From Anabaena cylindrica PCC 7122 (GTDB lineage Bacteria; Cyanobacteriota; Cyanobacteriia; Cyanobacteriales; Nostocaceae): 64,000 nt of DNA. Positions 8,719 to 16,720 of this stretch are shown one piece after another. How positions within the stretch are numbered: the stretch's first letter is position 1; each line of letters opens with the position of its first letter. The notes under the pieces were generated by a model, which worked only from the letters and a program-made list of their open reading frames with translations, made no database searches and was not told where the DNA came from. Location: assembly GCF_000317695.1 (NCBI RefSeq), contig NC_019771.1:5880001-5944000 (forward strand). Reading direction: 5' to 3'. Made by a program: the position numbers and the translations under genes.

Positions 8719-10575
8719 ATGGTAAATTACTGGGCGATCGCTATTGGCATCAATCAATATGAATTATTTCAACCTTTAAGCTGCGCTCAAGCCGATGCCG
8801 AGGCATTACATGATTTTTTGTTGACAGAAGCAGGTTTACTCCCCCAAAACTGCCTACTGATGACCAATACTTCACCACCAATAGGGGAAAAAACTTCCTA
8901 TCCAACGAAAGATAATATTTTGTCTTTGCTGGAGGAATTAGCAGCAACATCTTGGCAACCAGAAGACCATCTATGGTTATTTTTCAGCGGTTATGGAGTC
9001 AACTATAACGACAAAGATTACTTAATGCCGGTGGCAGGAAACCCAGATATGGTTTCTGAAACTGGGCTAGAAGTGCGATCGCTGATGCAAAGTCTCCAAG
9101 TTGCCCAACTGAATGTATTACTCATTTTCGATATCAACCGCGCCTTTGGCACACAAGCAGATGCTCCTGTTGGGCAAGAAATTCTCGACATGGCCAAAGA
9201 ATTACAAATGGCGGTCATGCTGTCTTGCCAACCAGAGCAATTTTCCCACGAAAGTAGCGAATTAGGTCACGGATTCTTTACAGCAGCCTTATTAGAAGCT
9301 TTACGTGCTGGCAAAGGTGGCTACGTAACAGATTTAGAAAGTTATGTCAGTTCCCTCACCCCGGAACTTTGTCAACACCACTGGCGACCTATTCAAAACC
9401 CTGCAACTGTCATTCCATCCCATCAGCAAGCCATTTTGCCGATCTTGGAATTAGACAGTGAATCAGAAACACAGCAACTGATTTTTCCTGAAGAAAACTT
9501 TGCTGTTGCTCTCACTACTCCCCCATTAGCAGACAATAAATCTAAAAATTCGACTACAGATAAAGCTTGGTGGGCAGAAAAGAAAACCGTAGAAACTACC
9601 ATCAACAAGACTTCTGCCAATGCAGATGAATCAGTCGGCACGTTATCTGTAGACGGTAATCAAATTCTGGCTACTTCCCCAGAATTAAACACAGGAGCTA
9701 GGTTTATTCCCTCTGCTGCCAAAGACTACGCTACGCCTTCAATTCAGGCAAATACCCCCATTTGGAAACAATTTATCTTATGGGGCGGAGGCAGCATGAT
9801 GATAGTAGGTTTAATCGCTACCTTTGTTCTCAACAATCAGGCTAGTTTTCGTTTCAAAAAGTTCTCTACAACCGTAAATAATACTACCAGCGACTCCCAA
9901 TTTTCCAAGAGTTTCCCCCCTGTTACCCCAACTGTAGAACCAATAAAACCAGCTAGGCTGCCCATTGTGGACTCCCAAAAGCGTAACCAAGCAATTTTAG
10001 AGCTAGGTAAAATGTCCTTGAGCGCAACTAAAGCTAGTGATTTGAGTCAAGCGATCGCATCGACTAAAAAAATTAAACCCGGTGAACCTCTTTATCAACA
10101 AGCTCAGGAAAATATTCAGATTTGGAATCAGTTGATTTTAGAGTTAGCTGAGGAACTCGCTCAACAAAAAGAATATAGTGATGCGATCGCAGCTGCTGAG
10201 TTAATTACCAAGGACGAGTTGCTATATCCCCAAGCACAATCTGCGATCGCCAAATGGCGACTAGAAATCAAGCGGTATGTAAGTAACAAAACTTTGTTAG
10301 ATGCCGCTAATGCCTTGATTCAACCTGGACAGGCATCAACCTATAATCGAGCTATTGAAGTTGCCAAGCGAGTACCACCAGGGCAACCAGGCTTTGAAAT
10401 TGCCCAAACATCAATCAATCAATGGAGTGAAAAAATTTTAGATTTAGCTAAAAATCGTGCCGCCCAAGGAGAAATCAGCACCGCCATAGAAACCGCTACT
10501 TTAGTTCCAGAAATAACACCCGCTTACGAAGACGCTCAGGATGCCATTCAAAAATGGCAAGTAAAAAAAAATTAG
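8719..10575 (+). CDS. Caspase-like (C14) protein with YN pseudo-active site
   Basis: 618 residues. Residues 1-240 form a peptidase C14/orthocaspase-like fold starting AIAIGINQYELFQPLSCAQADA. The catalytic His position in FSGxG is Tyr92 (FFSGYG) and the catalytic Cys position in DxC is Asn140 (IFDINRAF), so classical proteolysis is unlikely. A variable linker follows, one membrane helix at about 351-371, then about 200 residues of helical repeats (AQENIQIWNQLILELAEELA-like units, about 420-615). Cyanobacteria are known to carry such inactive caspase homologues, often membrane-tethered; a scaffold or regulatory role is inferred. Standalone gene. Confidence 0.85.
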   Translation: MVNYWAIAIGINQYELFQPLSCAQADAEALHDFLLTEAGLLPQNCLLMTNTSPPIGEKTSYPTKDNILSLLEELAATSWQPEDHLWLFFSGYGVNYNDKDYLMPVAGNPDMVSETGLEVRSLMQSLQVAQLNVLLIFDINRAFGTQADAPVGQEILDMAKELQMAVMLSCQPEQFSHESSELGHGFFTAALLEALRAGKGGYVTDLESYVSSLTPELCQHHWRPIQNPATVIPSHQQAILPILELDSESETQQLIFPEENFAVALTTPPLADNKSKNSTTDKAWWAEKKTVETTINKTSANADESVGTLSVDGNQILATSPELNTGARFIPSAAKDYATPSIQANTPIWKQFILWGGGSMMIVGLIATFVLNNQASFRFKKFSTTVNNTTSDSQFSKSFPPVTPTVEPIKPARLPIVDSQKRNQAILELGKMSLSATKASDLSQAIASTKKIKPGEPLYQQAQENIQIWNQLILELAEELAQQKEYSDAIAAAELITKDELLYPQAQSAIAKWRLEIKRYVSNKTLLDAANALIQPGQASTYNRAIEVAKRVPPGQPGFEIAQTSINQWSEKILDLAKNRAAQGEISTAIETATLVPEITPAYEDAQDAIQKWQVKKN

Positions 10576-10705
10576 TTTAGTTAAAGGATTGTTAATTGAT
10601 TCTTGGTCTGGCTTAAATACGACTTTTTCAGCAAGCACTATATATCAAACATTCTGAATCCTTAAGCTAATTTAGTAAATAATGTAAAGAAGAGAAGTTA
10701 AGTAA

Positions 10706-10740
10706 ATAAAAAAAAGTGATGTTACGACTCAACTTCACTT
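10706..10740 (-). terminator. Terminator downstream of the coiled-coil gene
   Basis: On the minus strand AAGTGA pairs with TCACTT (10735-10740 with 10714-10719), with a further GTT/AAC inner pairing, followed by a run of seven to eight T. About 80 bases beyond the stop codon at 10823. Confidence 0.6.
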
Positions 10741-10822
10741 CATTTTCTCATACTTATTCTCTGCTGGAGGAGATGCTTTGACTTAAGCTCATCTACTAGA
10801 AAAAGGGATTAGTAGATTCGGT

Positions 10823-11122
10823 TTATTTGAGTTTAGCAACAGCGCTTTCAAAAGCCGTATTTAGTTCTTTCCAAGCTTTTTCAAAACCAACTTGCATCTC
10901 TCCCCAAGCTTGCTCACTAGCTTTTTGTAATTCTTCTAATTTAGCTTGAGCAGCATCACGCTTAGTATATATTTCTTCCAATTTATTGTTATATTCCAAG
11001 GCTGTATCTGCTTTAGCTTGATTTGCCTTGGCTTTCATTTCATCAATCTGAGCATTGAATTTATCTAATTGTGCTTTGACTTTATCTTGATAAACTTGTC
11101 TTTTTTCATTCTGTAATGTCAT
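10823..11122 (-). CDS. Small coiled-coil protein
   Basis: 99 residues from the ATG at 11122 (MTLQNEKRQVYQDKV), preceded by GCAGGTTAAGC. Almost entirely helical with heptad-like Ala/Lys/Glu patterns (KFNAQIDEMKAKANQAKADT) and a conserved-looking tail GFEKAWKELNTAFESAVAKL. Highly charged, no membrane segment, no cysteine. Such small coiled-coil proteins are common in cyanobacteria and often stress-induced, but no function can be assigned. Single gene with its own terminator. Confidence 0.72.
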   Translation of the reverse strand: MTLQNEKRQVYQDKVKAQLDKFNAQIDEMKAKANQAKADTALEYNNKLEEIYTKRDAAQAKLEELQKASEQAWGEMQVGFEKAWKELNTAFESAVAKLK

Positions 11123-11339
11123 AAGCTTAACCTGCAATAAATACATTTTCTAAAATGATGAAATTTGTTTTATCAAAAAATCATCATTTACACCCATATT
11201 TTAACAAAAGTATTCCTCTTGACAATCATCCGATAGATGCAAAAACAATAGATAATGATTACAGAGACTATATCTAAAGGAATAAAAATTTTAAAATTAA
11301 TGTTAAAAAGCTGATTAATCTTCTTCTGTCTGCATTTTT

Positions 11340-12500
11340 TTAATAAACTCTACCTTTCCATTCACCACCACGTCCTTGCCAGTGACGGATAGCAGAATCT
11401 ATAGTCATTAAAGTATAGAAAAGGGCAATTATAGGTAAACAGCAGACTAGCCAAGGGGAACATTTATAAAAATGAATGATGGGAAAATAAGCTAAAGTCA
11501 TCAATAACCATGTGATTAAACCAGTGATAGTCATAAGCAAATTTCCTAACCCTAAACCCAAAATTATTCCCATCGGTGGCACTAGATAAACTAAGATCAT
11601 TCCCAACACACTTCCTACTAGCAGCCAGGGAGAATAATTCAGTTGGGTGTAAGCACTACGCGCTACCATATCCCAGATGGTTTTCAAGGAATCATAAGGA
11701 CGCAAGCTATAAGTTAAATTGCTTAATCCTAACCATATTCGCCCTTGATTGGATTTGATGGCTTTTGCTAAAGAACAATCATCAATTAAAGCTTGGCGAA
11801 TTACTTGTATTCCCCCAATGCGATTTAGGGCTGTTGGACGAATTAACATACAACCGCCGGCAGCCGCTGCTATAGTTTTTTTGGGGTTATTTACCCAGCG
11901 AAAAGGATAGAGTTTTTGGAAGAAAAAGACGAAAGCAGGAATTAGTAGTTGTTCCCAAAGGCTTTGACAACGCAGTTTGACCATAATTGAGACTAAGTCT
12001 AAATTCTCTCCTTCAGCTTTGGCAATTAATCGCCGCAGATTGCTAGGATTATGTTCTATATCTGCATCAGTAAGTAAAAAATAATCAGGTTGTAATTGAT
12101 TGGCTTTTTGTATACCCTGTTCCATCGCCCATAGTTTACCAGTCCAACCAGCGGGTAATTCTTGACTAGAGACAATATGTAATTGTTGGGGTTTATCTAC
12201 GGTTTGGGCTACTTCTTGGGCAAAATGTGCTGTATTATCTGTACTATGATCGTCTACTAAAAAGATGTTGTAATCGCCAGGGTAGTCTTGTAGGAGGAGC
12301 GATCGCACACTAATGGCAATCACATCAGCCTCATTTCGTGCTGGAATCACCACACAGACTGTAGGTAAGCCTTGTTGTGTGCAGATGTCTTCACTTGTTT
12401 CTAATTGCTGATCTACCCGCCAAAACTGCCCCCAAAACAAAAGTAAAAATAACCAAATTACCAAAGATAAAACCACCAACCCCAATAAAATTGTCGCCAT
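11340..12500 (-). CDS. hpnB: Hopene-associated glycosyltransferase HpnB
   Basis: 386 residues. N-terminal membrane helix (about 3-24), then a GT-A family 2 domain: PARNEADVI, nucleotide-binding VDDHSTDNTA, metal site TDADIEHNPSN, and acceptor region GGCMLIRPTALNRIGG. Three or four C-terminal membrane helices follow (about 290-370). The order and motifs match HpnB, a membrane glycosyltransferase repeatedly found beside squalene-hopene cyclase and presumed to act on hopanoid head groups. It is divergent from shc across 161 bases, consistent with shared control. The exact sugar and acceptor are not established. Confidence 0.85.
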   Translation of the reverse strand: MATILLGLVVLSLVIWLFLLLFWGQFWRVDQQLETSEDICTQQGLPTVCVVIPARNEADVIAISVRSLLLQDYPGDYNIFLVDDHSTDNTAHFAQEVAQTVDKPQQLHIVSSQELPAGWTGKLWAMEQGIQKANQLQPDYFLLTDADIEHNPSNLRRLIAKAEGENLDLVSIMVKLRCQSLWEQLLIPAFVFFFQKLYPFRWVNNPKKTIAAAAGGCMLIRPTALNRIGGIQVIRQALIDDCSLAKAIKSNQGRIWLGLSNLTYSLRPYDSLKTIWDMVARSAYTQLNYSPWLLVGSVLGMILVYLVPPMGIILGLGLGNLLMTITGLITWLLMTLAYFPIIHFYKCSPWLVCCLPIIALFYTLMTIDSAIRHWQGRGGEWKGRVY

Positions 12501-12661
12501 ATCTATTGCAAACTCTCAGTAACTCACACAGAATACTCTGTTTTATCTTCCTTCTTCCCTCTTCCTTCGTGTCCTTCGCGCCTTTGCGGTTCATTAAATC
12601 CATATTCCTGTAGTCAGAAGATATGTGATTAAATATCATGTAGTGCGGAGGAAAGTAATTC

Positions 12662-14572
12662 ATGCAAACACAAAACAGGGTGCAAGTCAAGCAAATAGCA
12701 GAAGCAATTAAAGCCAGTCAAAAACATCTGCTTGCGATTCAAAAGCCAGATGGTTATTGGTGGGCTGAGTTAGAATCCAACGTTACCATTACTGCCGAAG
12801 CCGTTCTGCTGCATAAGATTTGGGGAACAGATAAAACTCGACCTTTGCATAAAGTAGAAACCTATCTGCGATCGCAACAACGAGAACATGGCGGTTGGGA
12901 ACTATTTTATGGAGACGGTGGAGAACTGAGTACAACCGTAGAAGCTTATATGGCTTTGCGTTTATTAGGTGTACCTGCAAATGATCCTGCACTAATAAAA
13001 GCTAAATCTTGGATTTTAGAAAAAGGCGGAATCAGCAAAACCCGCATTTTCACCAAATTACACCTTGCCTTAATTGGTTGCTACAACTGGCGTGGACTTC
13101 CTTCATTACCATCCTGGGTAATGCTGCTACCCGATAATTTCCCCTTCAATATTTATGAACTTTCGAGTTGGGCGCGTTCCAGCACAGTACCTTTATTAAT
13201 AGTCTTTGATCGCAAACCTATCTTTAAAATTGATCAACCTATAAATTTAGATGAATTATATACAGAAGGGGTGAAAAACGTCAAATGGGAATTACCAAAA
13301 AATGGCGATTGGTCGGATATATTTAACATCTTAGATAATGGCTTTAAATTAGCAGAAAGTTTCAATTTTGTTCCTTTTAGAAATGAAGGCATTAAAGCCG
13401 CAGAAAAATGGATTTTAGAACGTCAAGAAGCTACAGGTGATTGGGGGGGAATTATTCCCGCCATGTTGAACTCCCTGTTAGCATTGAAGTGTTTAGATTA
13501 CGATGCTAACGACCCAATTATCTATCGTGGTTTAAAAGCAGTTGATAATTTTGCCATTGAAACAGAGAATAGTTATTGTGTTCAGCCTTGTGTTTCACCC
13601 GTTTGGGATACAGCTTGGGCAATTCGTGCCTTAATTGATTCAGGTTTTCCAGCAGATGATCCTGCAATCATAAAAGCTGGAGAATGGTTATTAGAAAAAC
13701 AGATTTTAGATTATGGTGATTGGTCAGTAAAAAATAAACAAGGAAAACCTGGCGCATGGGCGTTTGAATTTGATAATCGCTTCTATCCAGATGTTGATGA
13801 TTCTGCTGTAGTTGTCATGGCGTTACATCAAACAAAATTACCGAATGAAGAACTTAAAAAACAAGCTATAAATCGGGCTTTAAATTGGATTGCATCTATG
13901 CAATGTCAACCAGGCGGTTGGGCAGCTTTTGATATTGATAATAATCAAGATTGGCTCAATTCTGTACCCTATGGCGATTTAAAAGCCATGATAGATCCCA
14001 ATACAGCCGATGTCACCGCTAGAGTATTAGAAATGTTGGGGGCTTGTAACTTATCAATTCCATCAGATAAGTTAGAAAAATCCCTTGATTATCTTCTTAA
14101 TGAACAAGAAAAAGAAGGTTGTTGGTTTGGGCGTTGGGGTGTAAATTACATCTATGGAACTAGCGGAGTTTTATCAGCTTTAGCATTAATAAATCCCCAA
14201 AAATATCGCAGTGAAATAGAACAAGGTGCAGCTTGGTTAGTCAAAGTTCAAAACTCTGATGGTGGTTGGGGTGAAACTTGTTTTAGTTACAATGATCCGA
14301 GTTTGAAAGGTAAGGGAGATAGTACCGCATCTCAAACAGCTTGGGGTTTAATTGGGTTAATAGCAGCAGGAGAAGCAACAGTAAAAATACCGTTTGATAG
14401 TATTGAAAGAGGGATTAATTACTTGTTAGAAACTCAAAGATCAGATGGTACTTGGGATGAATCATATTTTACAGGAACAGGTTTTCCCTGTCATTTTTAT
14501 CTCAAATATCACCTCTATCAACAGTATTTTCCTTTAATTGCTTTGGGAAGATATCAAGGGATTAAAGGATAA
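12662..14572 (+). CDS. shc: Squalene-hopene cyclase
   Basis: 636 residues, full length for the family. The catalytic acid motif DVDD is at 377-380 (FYPDVDDSAVV), close to the position in characterised bacterial cyclases. Several QW repeats are visible (QKPDGYWWAELE, QREHGGWEL, QCQPGGWAAF, QNSDGGWGET, QRSDGTWDE). It cyclises squalene to hopene, the first hopanoid step, as a monotopic membrane protein. Its divergent neighbour hpnB supports a hopanoid locus; the methyl-modifying step may involve the radical SAM protein at 45999, which is speculative. Confidence 0.96.
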   Translation: MQTQNRVQVKQIAEAIKASQKHLLAIQKPDGYWWAELESNVTITAEAVLLHKIWGTDKTRPLHKVETYLRSQQREHGGWELFYGDGGELSTTVEAYMALRLLGVPANDPALIKAKSWILEKGGISKTRIFTKLHLALIGCYNWRGLPSLPSWVMLLPDNFPFNIYELSSWARSSTVPLLIVFDRKPIFKIDQPINLDELYTEGVKNVKWELPKNGDWSDIFNILDNGFKLAESFNFVPFRNEGIKAAEKWILERQEATGDWGGIIPAMLNSLLALKCLDYDANDPIIYRGLKAVDNFAIETENSYCVQPCVSPVWDTAWAIRALIDSGFPADDPAIIKAGEWLLEKQILDYGDWSVKNKQGKPGAWAFEFDNRFYPDVDDSAVVVMALHQTKLPNEELKKQAINRALNWIASMQCQPGGWAAFDIDNNQDWLNSVPYGDLKAMIDPNTADVTARVLEMLGACNLSIPSDKLEKSLDYLLNEQEKEGCWFGRWGVNYIYGTSGVLSALALINPQKYRSEIEQGAAWLVKVQNSDGGWGETCFSYNDPSLKGKGDSTASQTAWGLIGLIAAGEATVKIPFDSIERGINYLLETQRSDGTWDESYFTGTGFPCHFYLKYHLYQQYFPLIALGRYQGIKG

Positions 14573-14580
14573 AATATGGA

Positions 14581-14611
14581 AGATACCCGAAGTAAAAAAA
14601 GTCGGGTATCT
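14581..14611 (+). terminator. Hairpin after shc
   Basis: A perfect 10-bp stem AGATACCCGA (14581-14590) with TCGGGTATCT (14602-14611), loop GTAAAAAAAG-like, 9 bases after the shc stop. The T-run after the stem is weak; it could serve both this gene and the convergent small gene at 14654. Confidence 0.7.
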
Positions 14612-14653
14612 ATCTTATAAAGGTTTTAGATTTAGTTATTTTGACTTAACTTA

Positions 14654-14914
14654 TCATGATAATTTTGCAAGATAACCATATTGTTTATTTTCTAAATTTT
14701 CTAAAATTGCTTGTAATGTTTTTAGAGGATAGCTGTGTTTTTTGTATTCCTCTTTCGCAGGAGTATCACCTAATTTCTTCAACATATTGCGACTTTCTTC
14801 AACAATTTCTTCTTTAAAGAAATCAATCAATCTTTGTCGATTAGTAATTTTGCCTGCATCTAACTCTAACGTTGAATCAATGATTTTTCTGGTTTTAATT
14901 TCAATATATGGCAT
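14654..14914 (-). CDS. Small protein of unknown function
   Basis: 86 residues, MPYIEIKTRKIIDSTLELDA, then mostly helical and charged (NRQRLIDFFKEEIVEESRNM). No membrane segment and no recognised motif. The ATG at 14914 comes 7 bases after the stop of another tiny ORF (14922-15050), suggesting one transcript. Small paired genes beside a ParE fragment suggest an accessory or toxin-antitoxin-like setting, but nothing in the sequence identifies a toxin fold. Function unknown. Confidence 0.5.
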   Translation of the reverse strand: MPYIEIKTRKIIDSTLELDAGKITNRQRLIDFFKEEIVEESRNMLKKLGDTPAKEEYKKHSYPLKTLQAILENLENKQYGYLAKLS

Positions 14915-14921
14915 GAAAAAA

Positions 14922-15050
14922 CTAAGGATTATATTGTTTATTAATTTGGCGAACTATTTCCTTCACTTTTGGTTCATCTTCGGGATTGTAATACAGTATA
15001 TCACCATTACTATCATTACCTGTGGTTCTTTTTCTTCTTGGAGTAGTCAC
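14922..15050 (-). CDS. Tiny ORF, 42 residues, unknown
   Basis: GTG start at 15050: VTTPRRKRTTGNDSNGDILY, then acidic NPEDEPKVKEIVRQINK and a TAG stop 7 bases before the next ATG. The basic N-terminus and helical C-terminus resemble a small regulatory or antitoxin peptide. Start codon and ribosome site are uncertain; the call rests on sensible composition and close coupling to the next gene. Confidence 0.35.
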   Translation of the reverse strand: MTTPRRKRTTGNDSNGDILYYNPEDEPKVKEIVRQINKQYNP

Positions 15051-15130
15051 ACTAAATATATCTTTTAGGATGGGGCAGACTTAATAATTTCGTAATAATC
15101 AACAAATTTTTAATATCTGACGCAGCCTAC

Positions 15131-15249
15131 TATAGCAATTCCCAAGCTCATGAAATACACCCCACCCGCGCTGTCGCGCACCCTCCCCTTACCAAGGGGA
15201 GGGTTGGGGAGGGATAATTTTGTATCTAACTAGAGTGGGAAAGGCTATA
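15131..15249. repeat. MITE-like element with TATAGC ends
   Basis: 119 bases starting TATAGCAATTCCC and ending GGGAAAGGCTATA (11 of 13 complementary), with an internal GC-rich hairpin around CCTCCCC/GGGGAGG. A second, diverged member lies at 19982-20083. It joins directly onto a ParE coding fragment, which it appears to have truncated. Confidence 0.65.
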
Positions 15250-15494
15250 TATGGGTTTATCTTGCCCACAATAATCAAATTGCAGCAGACAAAGAAATTG
15301 CTAAAATTCTCAATAGCTTGCCAATGTTAGCTCAATTTCCTGGCATGGGCAGAAGCCGTGATGATTTGTTACCAGAACTCAGAAGCTTTCCAATTAAACC
15401 ATACATCATATTTTACACACCAATTGATGATGGAATTGAGATAATTCGGGTACTCCATCAATCAAGAGATGTTAATAGTCTGTTTACTGGTTGA
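15249..15494 (+). pseudogene. RelE/ParE-family toxin, 5'-truncated
   Basis: An open 81-codon stretch without a start codon: WVYLAHNNQIAADKEIAKIL, then MLAQFPGMGRSRDDLLPELR and YIIFYTPIDDGIEIIRVLHQ to a TGA at 15492. These are the middle and end of a ParE-type toxin (inhibitor of gyrase in characterised cases). The first 20 or so residues are missing, replaced by the MITE that ends at 15249. No partner antitoxin is visible upstream. Almost certainly inactive. Confidence 0.75.
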
Positions 15495-15542
15495 TATCTA
15501 ATATTTCTTGCTTTACCCCTACATACTGCCCCGCAGCCTATA

Positions 15543-15557
15543 TAATAATGATTATCA
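15543..15557 (+). promoter_or_regulatory. Zur-like box upstream of hemB
   Basis: TAATAATGATTATCA differs at one position from the cyanobacterial Zur palindrome TGATAATNATTATCA as I recall it. It lies 15 bases before the hemB ATG, where binding would block transcription. The core AATGATTATCATT is a perfect 13-base palindrome. A Fur-type site is the alternative reading. Confidence 0.7.
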
Positions 15558-15572
15558 TTTTATATAAACTCT

Positions 15573-16583
15573 ATGTCGTCTGCAAATTCAAACACCGATA
15601 AGCCATTAAACCTGCCTCAGCGTCCCCGTCGTCTGCGTCGGAATGCAAGCTTGCGGAAAATGGTGCGGGAAACGACTTTAAGTGTAAATGACCTGATCTA
15701 TCCGATGTTTGTGATGGAAGGGGAAGGACAAAAAGTAGAAATTCTTTCTATGCCCGGATGTTATCGTTTTTCTCTGGATTTGCTGCTGAAAGAAATAGCT
15801 GAGGTTTCACGCTTGGGAATAAATGCGATCGCACTTTTCCCCGTTATCCCAGAAAATCAAAAAGACGACACAGGTACAGAAAGCTACAACCCAGAAGGCT
15901 TAGTACAAGAAACTGTCAAAGCTATTAAAAAAGCAGTTCCCGAAATCATCGTTATTACCGATGTTGCCCTTGACCCCTTCACCACTCATGGTCACGATGG
16001 TTTAGTCGATGAAAACGGCATTATTTTAAATGACCCCACAGTAGAAGTGTTAGTAAAAATGGCACTTTCCCAAGCAGCAGCCGGCGCTGATTTTGTTGCT
16101 CCTTCTGACATGATGGATGGTAGAGTTGGGGCAATTCGCAAAGCTTTAGATGCGGAAGGTTATATCAATGTATGTATTTTGGCTTACTCTGCCAAATATG
16201 CCTCAGCCTACTATGGCCCTTTTAGAGATGCTTTAGAATCAGCCCCGAAATTTGGTGATAAAAAGACTTATCAAATGGATGCTGCCAATAGCCAAGAAGC
16301 TTTAAAAGAGGTGGAATTAGATATTGCCGAAGGTGCAGATATCATCATGGTTAAACCAGCTTTAGTTTATCTAGACATCATACATCGAGTCAAAAAAGTA
16401 ACAAATTTACCAGTTGCAGCATACAACGTTAGCGGTGAGTACGCAATGATTAAAGCAGCGGCCGCTAATGGCTGGATAGATGAGAAACAGGTGATTTTAG
16501 AAACCTTAACCAGTATGAAACGGGCTGGTGCTGATTTAATTTTGACTTACTTTGCCAAAGAAGTTGCTCTTATGTTGATGTAA
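15573..16583 (+). CDS. hemB: Delta-aminolevulinic acid dehydratase (zinc-independent type)
   Basis: 336 residues. It joins two 5-aminolevulinate molecules to porphobilinogen in haem and chlorophyll synthesis. Active-site lysines are seen in SAKYASAYYGPFRDA and MVKPALVYLD. The metal-site segment reads DVALDPFTTHGHDG, with Ala/Asp/Asp where zinc enzymes have three Cys (CLCEYTSHGHCG). This is therefore the Mg/zinc-free type, whereas I recall the main cyanobacterial HemB as having the Cys set. With the Zur-like box 15 bases upstream, it is probably a zinc-sparing paralog switched on in zinc shortage. The next genes encode metal-related proteins. Confidence 0.95.
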   Translation: MSSANSNTDKPLNLPQRPRRLRRNASLRKMVRETTLSVNDLIYPMFVMEGEGQKVEILSMPGCYRFSLDLLLKEIAEVSRLGINAIALFPVIPENQKDDTGTESYNPEGLVQETVKAIKKAVPEIIVITDVALDPFTTHGHDGLVDENGIILNDPTVEVLVKMALSQAAAGADFVAPSDMMDGRVGAIRKALDAEGYINVCILAYSAKYASAYYGPFRDALESAPKFGDKKTYQMDAANSQEALKEVELDIAEGADIIMVKPALVYLDIIHRVKKVTNLPVAAYNVSGEYAMIKAAAANGWIDEKQVILETLTSMKRAGADLILTYFAKEVALMLM

Positions 16584-16666
16584 CTTTTGAGGAGTCAGGA
16601 GTTACAGGAGTTCAGAAGTATGGCTAACGCCACGCTTCGCTATCAGAAGTTCAGAATAAATACGAG

Positions 16667-16720
16667 TAACTAATGACCAATGACTAATAACTAAATAACT
16701 AATAACTAATGACTAATGAC
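16667..16720. repeat. Heptanucleotide tandem repeats overlapping a start codon
   Basis: Seven-base units of the TAATGAC/TAATAAC type (short tandem repeats of heterocystous cyanobacteria). The ATG of the FAD protein at 16716 is itself part of the last repeat unit. Confidence 0.75.

Noticed and set aside
12391..12690. Minus-strand frame across the hpnB-shc gap
   Set aside because: Crosses a known type of dispersed repeat (CTTCGCGCCTTTGCGG) and overlaps the starts of both real genes.
14742..15068. Plus-strand frame of 108 codons opposite the two tiny genes
   Set aside because: Antisense to the better-supported minus-strand pair; hydrophobic, low-complexity translation.
15573..16583. Reading hemB as the ordinary cyanobacterial zinc enzyme
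   Set aside because: The cysteine triad is plainly absent and the upstream palindrome fits Zur control.
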